Of a stretch of DNA of 64,000 nucleotides, positions 46,215-55,890 are shown in pieces (the first letter of the stretch is position 1; every line of letters starts with the position of its first letter). The stretch is taken from positions 124,001 to 188,000 of the forward strand of contig JAGPYM010000029.1 of NCBI GenBank assembly GCA_020736575.1, given 5' to 3'. The notes under the pieces are model-generated. The model worked only from the letters and a program-made list of their open reading frames with translations, had not been told where the DNA came from and did no database searches. Origin of the DNA: Thelonectria olida. Taxonomy: Eukaryota > Ascomycota > Sordariomycetes > Hypocreales > Nectriaceae. Made by a program: the position numbers and the translations under genes.

Positions 46215-48832
46215 TTACTCCTCAGTAATAAAACTAACAAATTCATCTTCAGTCAGCATCCTGAGAATATCCTCCTTTTGTTGATGCTGGGAACTCGAAC
46301 GATATGCACCACGCTGTGCAATTTCCAATACCGAGCCAAACTTGCCCGGCATCGTCTTGCTTGCGCCGTTTTGCAACAGAAACCTGACATTCCGCACATG
46401 GCTCAGATACACGGCCGTCTGTAATGGGTTCCCGTACTCCCCCGGTCCTTGAGCATCAATGTCAGCACCGTGCTCCAAGAGAAGGGTTGCCATCTCGGTA
46501 AAATTCGTTCGATGGCGTGCCGCAGCAGTCATTGCGTTGCCATAATGTCCGCATTGGGCGTTGGGGTCTGCGCCATATTTGAGCAGCAGCTTGACGTTTT
46601 CGAGTCTGTAGTTAACCGTGGCTGCTTCCAGCGCACAACCGTATTTTCCTCCTTGCCAGTTGATGTTCGCACCTTTCTCAAGAATGACTTTGATGGTATT
46701 GTAGCCCGATGCGTGGCACGCAGCGGCACAGAGCGCATTTCCTGTCCACCCTACGCCCGTGTCGAGGTCGTCAATCATGTCGGCCAGAACCTCAACAACG
46801 TCAGACCGACTTTCTGATGCTGCTAGGTAGAGATCCTCTGCAGTGGGTAGGACTCCAAGATCAAGCAAATCCTCTACTGCTTCCAGGTCCCCTCGCATAG
46901 CCCTCTGTCCTAGCCTCGATGCTCGCCTTTGAATGCCTCTGTCCATGTCAAAGCTGATGCTCATCACACCGGGGAAGTTGATTGCCATGTGCGAGGCGTG
47001 TGCTTCACTTCTAGTGAGTAACCCATCTTGAGCGAGAGCAACTACTAATTCTGTCAATTCCTTTTGGGTAGGTTAGTTCTTGTGGTTGGTCTAAGTGACA
47101 AGTATCAGCAATTCGTACCTCTTGTACACTCTCCTTTTGCTGTTGCAGCATCCTCACTACCCCCCACTGGCTGGCTTTTCTTGCGACTCTGATAGGAAGT
47201 TCGTTTGAGTTGCTTCGGATCCAAGAGTCGGCGCCGTTGCCAAGGAGATGTTGAACAGTTGCTTCATCGCCTAGATCCGCGGCTCGATGCAGTGGAGTGA
47301 GTCCGTTGCGGTCTCCCGCATTGGGATCACCCCCGTTCTCCAGAATACGCAGCACTAAAGAATGGTCGCCTCTTGATGCCGCTGCGTGCAACGGCTGTGC
47401 ACCTTGTTCGTCTACTTTGCTTACGTTTGCACCCTTGTCGCAAAGCAAGAGACCAGTGGCAACGTGGCCATGCTGACAAGCAAGATGCAGTGGTGTCTGG
47501 AGTTTGTGATTATGCGTATCGATGTCTGCGCCATTGTCGATGAAACGCTTCACGGCAGCCAGGTTACCGCTTGCGGCTTCTCTGAGAAGTCCGTCATTTT
47601 GCACGCTTTGTGCCGAAGCGTTGATGGCGAGCCGGTTGCTTGGGCGTGCGGCAGGAACCAAAGGCAGGGAGTTCATTGTTTCCCTGCCTTCACGGTCTGC
47701 TACATCCCGAAGCTCACTGATGATCATTCGCATGCCTCGACTTGTTAGAGATGGATGTTTGCAGACTTGGCGGTGGTCATATCCGAGCATTGGTATGACT
47801 CTTTCGTTTGAAGTACCGAGTCGCCCGCTCATGGCGTCCACCAACTAGATACATCGGTGAGAACTTGAATCAGGATCAGAATGGAGACGATGGTGCTTAC
47901 GAGTTCCTCTTTCCCTGGCAAATTCGACTTTTCAAGGAAAGAACTTATTTGAGGCAAGTAATGTGCTTCTGATGCGAACGTTCTCGCCAAATATACCAGT
48001 TCTTGTTTGTAGATTGGCGGTAAACTAACGATTGCCTTTCTAAACTCTTCAAACAGTTTATCAGCTAATGTAGGAAACAGAATAGTGCTTGTAATCTGAC
48101 GGAGAACGTTTTCGTAGTATCTCGACGCTGAATCTGAATGAGGAGTTGCGAAGAATAAGAAAGCACAAACAGCTTCCCGAAGCGCTCCGTAGAGCCCCTT
48201 CTCGCTGCTTGCGAGTAGAAATGCCTTGGTGTGTTTTTAGCAGCTATCAAGATGACTTTTGGATGACTCGCAGGGACTAACATGCTTGGCGATCACACCA
48301 CCCATACTATGACAGACGAAGACGATTTTGCGCTTTTTATCCTATTGCTTATAAGCATTTGCCATGGCAATCTTCAGGACGTCTCACTCTTGCGCTTGAC
48401 CTCGCCAATTTCACGAGCGCAAGCAGATGTCTTGCAAACTCGGTCACTCCGGCTGTTCCAACGCCAAAAGCGACACCAGAGTCATATCCATAAGAGAAGA
48501 CTCGTATTCCGGGAAGCTCCTCGTGGATATGCCGAAGCCAGTTGAAGCCGTTCTCGTGTTGCCATGTCCGATATGCATCGCCTCCTATTCCGTGGATGGC
48601 GATGATATCAAGATCATGGGTTTGTTTCGCGGTTTCCAGCTCTCGCGTTGTGGACGTGTAGATGTTAAACAGGCCATACTGCTCACCGTAGTGCTGCCAT
48701 TCATCGTGATTGTCCGTTTTCCTCAATTCGAAGCAGGTTCTCAAATGTTTCCTTGGTAGGTTCCGGAAAAATGTCTAGTCGACGATAGCACTGCGGCGTC
48801 GGTTCCGTTTCTGCGTCTGATTCTGGTCCCAT
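46215..48832 (-). CDS. Lipase-like domain fused to ankyrin repeats (no NACHT domain)
   Basis: Multi-exon gene. The upstream part encodes the alpha/beta-hydrolase-like recognition domain common at the start of fungal NLRs: DLDIIAIHGIGGDAYRTWQHENGFNWL, LPGIRVFSYGYDSGVAFG, and after an intron KRKIVFVCHSMGGVIAKH with the nucleophile-elbow Ser, then FLFFATPHSDS. The usual central NACHT or NB-ARC module is absent; after LPGKEEL|VDAMSGRL the protein goes straight into seven or more ankyrin repeats (GLTPLHRAADLGDEATVQHLL, GYNTIKVILEKGANIN, and others). Introns after LVKLARSSAR, AKH, KEEL and SVQE all keep the frame. The 5' end is uncertain. An ATG at 48832 opens MGPESDAETEPT..., but this frame ends near 48701, while the hydrolase domain is read in the next frame, so an exon or a small indel is missing. 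It diverges from the TM-HET gene. Confidence 0.75.
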
Positions 48833-49260
48833 TGTGGTCAAGCAATTGTTTGTTGAAGACTGAGGCGCAAGAGGCACGTTGTCAAGAAGTGAACTGCGAG
48901 GCCTCACTTGGGGTATAAGAAATCAATTGAGCTGAACCAGCCATCGGCGGGTTCCTGACTCAAATTGGTTAGCTACGTGATTGTGGCTGCGTTGGCTGAA
49001 TCTCAGTCTCAGTTTTCTCCACCTGAGAGCGGCTGAGTCTTGAAAACTACCTTGTTACCGTGAAGAGTGCCCCATCAGTCAGAGCCACGGTTCTGCCTTA
49101 CCTCGTAAGTGGTTGCTTCGAGAGTCCCGAGACACCCGTGGACGTTCCACCGCGGCAAGCCCAGTGCTATTCCCTCACTTCACACACCCTTCAAACATTG
49201 ACTGATGATGACCTCAGCGTGCCAGCATACTCTCGGCCTCACCCATCCACCAACAGCAAG
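48833..49260. promoter_or_regulatory. Divergent promoter region (lipase-ANK / TM-HET)
   Basis: A 430-bp gap between the best head-to-head starts. The HET frame is open without ATG back to 49060, so part of it may be 5' UTR. Confidence 0.4.
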
Positions 49261-52061
49261 ATGCGGTCTTCTTTTCCATTCGAGTTTGCCCGGCCCATTC
49301 TCAACCTTCTAAAAGAGATCTGGGAGACCAGAACTCGAATACTTCTCGATGCAGGCGTCATCTGGTGGATGCCACACTCCTTAAATGGGTTCTGGTGGGC
49401 TCTGACAAAAGCCCCCTCAGCAAGCTTCTTATCCCACACGAAAGAGAGCATATTTGAGGTGGCCTTTTCCGTCGTCATGATAGTATGCGTCATATCTTGG
49501 ATGTGTAAGCGATTCCAGAGGGCTCAATCTGAAATACCCTCGCCATGGAAGGACATCGATATCACATATGTTCTAGACTTGCTTCCGGAGTGGTCACCTC
49601 TCAAAGACGTGTACATTATCTGTTCTCGATTCTGCTCACGCAAGTGCCCGCCAACCCCTTGGCACTTCAGGCAGACCTATTCTTTCATTCGTACCGGAAT
49701 CCTCTTGTTTCTCGCAACCAAGTTCGGAGGCTTAGGAGGCCCAGTCATCACCTGCTGGGGCTTAATTGTGTTCGATGCCTCCTCAATCTTGGTGCAACAA
49801 ACGCGGTCTGTTTTCAGCGGCCGTGCCTTCAAAACCGCACCAGCTCTTGACTATCAGAATAAGCCACGCTTTGCTTATGCTGCTCTATCGCAAACCTTTG
49901 CATTCGCATTGGCTGTAATTCTCCTTTTTAAGCGAAGTGGTTTGTGGTATTACATCCTTTCAATCATACCCATGAGCTCGGTAGGTACACTACTATTGTA
50001 CCTCGCCTCTGGACACCAACTAGACTACCTCAACCAACCGGCTCCGGTTGAGAATCTTGTGAGAATGCATGAGGTGAAATTCTGCGACATATGCGAGTCT
50101 ACCGTTTCCTCCAGCAATAGAAGAGACAACATACACCACCGCACTGCCCGCAGCTTGCAGAAAGCGGCACACGATGGTTGTCGTATATGCGCGCCGGTTT
50201 GGGAGCGGAGGTCCCGGGTTCCTCAAGACTTTGTGGCCATGTTCATGTATTGGAAACCTGCCACCACGTTCAGTCATATGTCGGGCGGCGTGCATATCAG
50301 ATACAGTCAGGATCGATACAATGTTCACGAGTGTGAATTCAACCTACGCAATCGAAAAGGTTGGTGCCAAAACGGTGGTATTCTCAGCACAACTCGTGTT
50401 AACAAGTCCCAGTGGCTGATAGCTGGGCCGAGATTGGAAAAGATCTTGATATACGGGAACGCATGACCTTGGCGAGACTACCAGGTCATACTGGGTCTGA
50501 CGAGAGTTTGGACCTGGCAGTCAAGTGGCTACGACATTTTACCGTCTACCACGGCCTCTGTTGTGCGAATCAAGACGAGAGATTTCGACCCTCGCGACTA
50601 CTGTACCTCGAAAACAACTCTGTCTGTGTTCATACCGCACATGACATGCCTAAACGGCTCCGGTATCTTACTCTCAGCCACTGCTGGGGCAAATTGCATA
50701 TCATCAGACTAATGGAGTTCAACGTGGACGACTTTCCACAGAACATTCCCTTTTCATACCTGCCGAAAACCTTCCAGGACGCAATCCGAATCACGCGACG
50801 CCTTGGCTTCTCCTATCTCTGGATTGATAGCTTATGCATCATCCAGAATTCCCCGACCGACTGGCTGCACGAGGCCAGGTTGATGGGCAAGATCTATAAG
50901 AATGCAGCATGCAACATCGCGGCCTCGGACGCTCCTGATAGTCGACATGGCTGTCTTTACCCACGAGACCCCCGGACCTTGCAGCCAGAACCAGTGCGCT
51001 GCGGAATCGGTGGGAAAGAACAGTATCTCATAAACGCCACAGACATTCACGAGGACAAACATATTCTCTACACTCGAGCATGGGTGTTGCAAGAAGCCTT
51101 GCTAGCACGACGGACATTGGATTGCGCTCGAGGCCAACTCTTCTGGCGATGTGGCGAGATGCGCGCAACAGAAGTCTTTCCAGGTGGTGTGCCCACCAAT
51201 ATCTATCATGACGACCATCCAGCATCTAAGTTCAAGGCCATCTCTGCAAAGGACGACCAAGTTATCCTCAATGCCAACATACTCGAACAAAGACTGGCAA
51301 CTCGAAAAACGAGGGCGATGCTCCCGAATAGACCCGGAAGAGGGTCTGTTGAAAGGTACACCAATGCGCCCTTTGCGTTCTGGTCGACAATCGTGGGTGA
51401 TTATACACAGATGAAGCTTACCAAAGACACGGATCGAATAGTCGCCATCGCTGGTATCACTGACGTCTTCCGGCCGTTCTTTGGCGAGCACTGGTTTGGC
51501 ATGTGGCGCATCTTTATGCCTGTGGAGCTGCTATGGAGAGTAGTAGGGTGTGTGAAGCGGCCATCCACAATACGAGCACCCTCTTGGTCATGGATGTCCA
51601 TCGAGGGCCCAGTCTCGTACACGGGCTGCGTCTTCAAGTACCGTCGGGATGAGCTCACCACGGAGTTCATCGACGCAGAACCAGCAGGGGAACATGGCAT
51701 GCGACTGCGCTTGTCCACGCCATTGTTGCGCATCAAGTCGTCTCCTCTGGTGGGATCGAGAAGTTCCATCTGCAGCATCCAAGGAGAAGCAGAGCACACT
51801 TCTAATGGATGGATTCCCCGGCTTGGGTCACGTTACGGCGACATCTTGTTTGACCACTGTAAGGATGAGACCCCCGAGGAAGACCTCTTCTGCATGTGCG
51901 TACAAATTAGCAAAGGAATGGACCGCAACGAGCCGGTTGGACTGGTGCTACGGGAGGTTGAGGATGGGGTCTTTGAACGGCTGGGGCAGTTCACCAGTTT
52001 TGAAGACCCGATGATACCAATCTTGAAACAGACCTCAAGAAGAGAAATAATACTGAGATAA
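49261..52061 (+). CDS. HET-domain protein with N-terminal membrane domain
   Basis: Two exons, 49261-50359 and 50413-52061, with a 53-nt GTTGGT..GTTAAC..CAG intron, give 915 aa. The N-terminal 265 residues contain several hydrophobic helices (about 63-83, 139-180, 208-260). A Cys/His module follows (CDICESTV..ARSLQKAAHDGCRICAPVW), common ahead of HET domains. The HET domain begins near residue 450 with YLTLSHCWG, then LPKTFQDAIRITRRLGFSYLWIDSLCIIQNS and the M-x-x-I-Y-x-N-A block, then RAWVLQEALLARRTL. HET domains (TIR-related) mediate cell death after allorecognition. The multi-helix anchor is not part of the usual layout. The start at 49261 is the first ATG of the frame. Confidence 0.92.
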
Positions 52062-52174
52062 TGGAGATGATGGGGTGTGCTGAGGACATGGGCAGTTTAG
52101 AAAGATGTCAAATCAATATAACCATAGTATATCGGTACCTGCCGCTCCTTTTAAAGAATATCCATCTTCTATAC

Positions 52175-52576
52175 TCAGTTCCTCGTCCACGTCAACCCGA
52201 AATACCCATAGCCGCCGAGAACAAGACTCGATACAAACCGAAAGAGGCCAACGCCGGGCACGCCCTCTCTCCAGCAAAGGTATCCATCTACAACACCAGC
52301 CACAGGAAGTATGGCCAAGATGGTATCAAGGGCGCTGACTTCGCCTCGAAGATAAAATGTGTAGATTGCGATGCCAAACATGGACATTCGAGAGCCGTAG
52401 ACGGCGAAGCATGTTTGCGCTTCGCGGCATGTGGCGATGCGGTCCGGCAGGCCAAACTCGCGGATGGCACGCACAGGCTTCCAGAGGGGGAGAAGACCAC
52501 CAAGGGTGAATGTGGTGGCCACGAAGAGGGGCGGTATGTGCCAGGGAGAGAACGAAGGGCGAATCGAGGTGGTCAT
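52175..52576 (-). CDS. DUF4267-family small membrane protein
   Basis: Single exon, 133 aa, with four hydrophobic segments. FGLPDRIATCREAQTCFAVYGSRMSMFGIAIYTFYLRG, then VVDGYLCWREGVPGVGLFR and RFVSSLVLGGYGYFG, are the conserved blocks of DUF4267, an uncharacterised fungal membrane family often found near metabolic genes. It is convergent with the TM-HET gene, 113 bp from its stop. Confidence 0.88.
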   Translation of the reverse strand: MTTSIRPSFSPWHIPPLFVATTFTLGGLLPLWKPVRAIREFGLPDRIATCREAQTCFAVYGSRMSMFGIAIYTFYLRGEVSALDTILAILPVAGVVDGYLCWREGVPGVGLFRFVSSLVLGGYGYFGLTWTRN

Positions 52577-53494
52577 TTTGTGGATGATTGAGATGAATTC
52601 GTCAACTGTTTGCTTAGGGTGATGTTTGGGTGTATCAGACGTGACTCGAAGCCGAAGCCTGGGGATGTAGGTATGACGCGTGTGCTGACTGTGTCTCGGT
52701 GCACGAGGTACGTTACATAATCAGGAGTCAGTGAGGCAGCTTACGCTAGGCCGAGACAAGCAAATATAACTACCGACATGCGGATATATTCCAGCTACCC
52801 ACTGACCTAACTTACCCATCATAAAAGACATTCAATACCATGGGTACTTGTACGTGATGTAAAGGAAAGCCTCAATATAACACCACGTTGTGAAGTTTCA
52901 ACAAGGTCTGGCACCTAGGAGGCTATTAGACCTATGAAACGCCAGCTCTTACGAGACTTGAGTGAACCCATCGTCGTTGAAAAGAAGCTCAGCTGCAGCC
53001 AATCTTACTTGACAACTTCTTTTTGGGGTTGGCCATATCGTATTGTTAGAGCATCTCAACAACCTAGACAGTAGGGAAGAGGAAAAGAAAGAAAGAAGAA
53101 AACATAAATGAACACGAGAACATGACGACACTCGGCCGCGTCTTGAAGATCTAACATACACCTAAACCCTATCCTATGTCGTGCACATCTATTCTAAATC
53201 TAATAAACGTCTATCGGATGAAAGGTTCATATTGCTTCGTTTTTCAGTGAATTTATGGAAGGCTTGGTTGACGACCCAATATTCCCGCTCTCCGTTTTGC
53301 GATAGCGGAGGGCTCCCCTTCAGAATAGATCCAATCTAGAATATTTGAAGTCCAATGGATTCCTTATGAAGTACTTTAGACATCTACTACTGCGCAAAAC
53401 CTTCTCGTTTCATCACAGCAAATATATAAACCTCGCCGTCATTCCCTACCTTTCAAATCTGAAATCCGTTCACAAAAATTGCATACTCCAATCC
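52577..53494. other. Intergenic, no supported gene
   Basis: Promoter of the DUF4267 gene on the left and AT-rich 3' flank of the DUF7580 gene on the right. Frames such as 52949-53161 (-) lack any signature. Confidence 0.45.
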
Positions 53495-55605
53495 TCACAT
53501 CGGCGTGCACTTCTCCAATGGCACCACAACCTCCTTGTATACCAACTCCACAAGCCGCATGTCTCCAAAATCATCGTCGCGTCCAAAATCGAAACAAATG
53601 CATTTGCGAATTGCCTCTGCCAACTCTTCGCCAAGCTCGTCCCCAAAATACTCTTTCAACGACTTTTTTGCCCGACATGCCCAAAGGAACGCGCTACAGA
53701 ATCTCGTGTTTTCGTTTGGCTGCCCGTTGTCCAGTGACTCGGCCCAGGAAGACTGCTGCTCAAGCCTCTCGCCGTGAAACAGCTCCAGCAACACAACACC
53801 CAGCAGTAGGAGCGATGATTTGCCATGCCAGGCGTCGGCAACGGTGGAACCTATGTCATGGGAGCTGCTTGAGAAGTACGGACCCAGCGGCTTCGCCGTC
53901 GCGCTGGTGCCACAGACTAGGAAGATGCTGTCTTTGTTCAGAGTTTTCGGGGCCCAACTCGAGTAACAAGGCCGAGGAGTGTGAAGGCAAAGCGCAAGCC
54001 AACGTACATCCTGTTGTAGCGCATGGGCAAGCAGAGAAAGGAGTTGATGGTTTGCATTTTTGAAGCCTTGAGAGAGCTTTTGGTTGGGAGGATCAGGTCG
54101 AAGGATGAACTTTGTATGCTGATCGACTGGAAGATAGTTCCTACGATTTTCATCTGGGGCGGCACTTGTGGCAAGCTCGCACAGATTCGTGACATTTTCT
54201 GCGATGACGTTGCGGGCTTGGTGAGCAGGTATAGGACGTTCCTCGGTGTCAAATCGCACTCGCAGGGGAGCAGAGGTGCTTCTTTGATCTACCGCTAAAC
54301 TACTACTAGAGGGTTTTGGTATCAGCGTAAAAGTTCCTAGCAATGTTCGTGGGTACATAAGGCTCATATGCGATCATACCTTGGCGACGGGGTAGTTGAC
54401 CCAGAGCTACTCGTTAGCGCAGCGGTACTGCTTGTTATCGCATTCTGATTCAAGACAGAGATAGAGGAGCCATCCGGCGAGGAGGTCAGTTGAGAAGAGG
54501 TTGGTAGCTGATCGGCGCTTCGTTGGCTTGACCACTTCTGCAATTTGTTCGTTGTTCGTCTGAGTTTGGAGTTCCAAGACGGCTTCGAGCTCGATGGGCT
54601 CGCAATGGATAAGGAGGCAATTGCTAGCGTGGATATACTTTTTGTACTCGACGCGTTGACGGCCAATTTGTGCTGCTTCTTGAGCCACATCTGGTCATTG
54701 AGATTCCCAGCTGCCTCCGTGTCAATACGTGGAGGAGCATGTGTGTTAGCGGAACTTGGATCTGCAGAGATAACCCTCTCAAGCTGAATGTTGAGTTGCT
54801 TTCTCTCCGTCTCGTGCTCAAATAACACACTGAAGTATCCGCTGCTCCCGTGAGAGGATCTGAGGGCCGGTTGGGTAGTGATTCCGACAGTGTGTGCGGT
54901 CTGACAGCAACAGCGCCACTGTTTCGCCAGACACTCATAGAAGGTTATGGCCTGGCTTTGCATGTCTCCGAATGCTGCTTTTGGATTTGGGGAAGATTGC
55001 CTGGTTAATCCTGAGGCTCTGTCAAGGAAGTGGTGCAATGCGTCGTTGGTGCTAGTGATTCGCTTCAGGAGGCGGTCCTTCCGGCTGCTGAAACTCATCT
55101 GTATCCGGTACAGCTCGCTTTCTAGGCCAGTGGAGTCTAGGTGATATACCTCAGGTTCCATGTCAGTATGGAAGGCAAAAGTCCTCGCTGTATTCACTCT
55201 GACAGCATCTGAAATCACTAACCTTATTTATTGGCAATAGTGTCTGCAGCTCACGAGTGGCTTCATTAAGGTCGACCAAACTCCGCATGACCCAGTGATA
55301 CTCCGTTTCAGACAGCTGCTGTCGTATTCCCTCCCGTATGTGACACTCGTTCCATAAAGCAGACTTCGGATCCTTTAACAGACTCTCATATTCGCAGTCG
55401 GAGATATCTAGCGGATCGAGGAGACGCTTCAGCACCTGGGTATAGGCTATCTCTTGCGCCCCTATTGCAGAAATGAAGGTTTCAAAGGTCGTCTCAAATT
55501 GCCACCACGACTTGGCCTTTCCAAAACCCCGCCGAGGTCCTTGGCCGTGCCGTAGACGATGGGGAATGCACCCAGGACGAGGCCAGCAACCCCGAAACCC
55601 GACAT
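53495..55605 (-). pseudogene. DUF7580 protein with HeLo-like N-terminus; one-base frameshift
   Basis: Exons 55605-55223, 55149-54380 and 54305-53495, with two standard introns. The N-terminus MSGFGVAGLVLGAFPI is the glycine-rich hydrophobic start typical of fungal HeLo-like and related membrane-active domains. Within the A run at 55523-55526 one base seems to be missing: restoring it would continue with GKAKSWWQFETTFETF and make the exons sum to 655 codons. The middle is helical (YRIQMSFSSRKDRLLKRI). The C-terminal half is DUF7580: QDVRWLALCLHTPRPCYSSW, PYFSSS, SLLLLGVVLLELFHGE, LAEAIRKCICFDF. DUF7580 is uncharacterised; I infer a role in recognition or cell death from its company. It diverges from the zinc-finger/bactofilin-like gene, 285 bp from start to start. 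Because only one base is wrong, the gene may be live and the break an assembly error. Confidence 0.75.
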
Positions 55606-55890
55606 TGCACTAGAACGCTCCTGTCGTGTGCGCTGTGGCGTTGCGAAGTATCCGGCTTGAGCAAGTCAGAGATTGGGGAGAATGCAGAGTCAGCTCGGCT
55701 GCGTTATTATGGAAAGGAGAGAAGTCCTGCGAGGCTTGGCTTGAACAGGGCATACTTATTGGTTCAGGACGCGAATCACGCGCAACGCGCATGTGGTTGA
55801 GGTGAGTAAAGGAGGGGCACACTGGGGAGATTTGGAATCCTTGATCTGTTTTCAAGATATTCGACTGCCGTATTGGTGCTCAGATGAACG
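55606..55890. promoter_or_regulatory. Short divergent promoter (DUF7580 / zinc finger-bactofilin)
   Basis: Only 285 bp separate the two start codons, the tightest head-to-head spacing in the window, so the genes probably share control elements. Confidence 0.55.
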
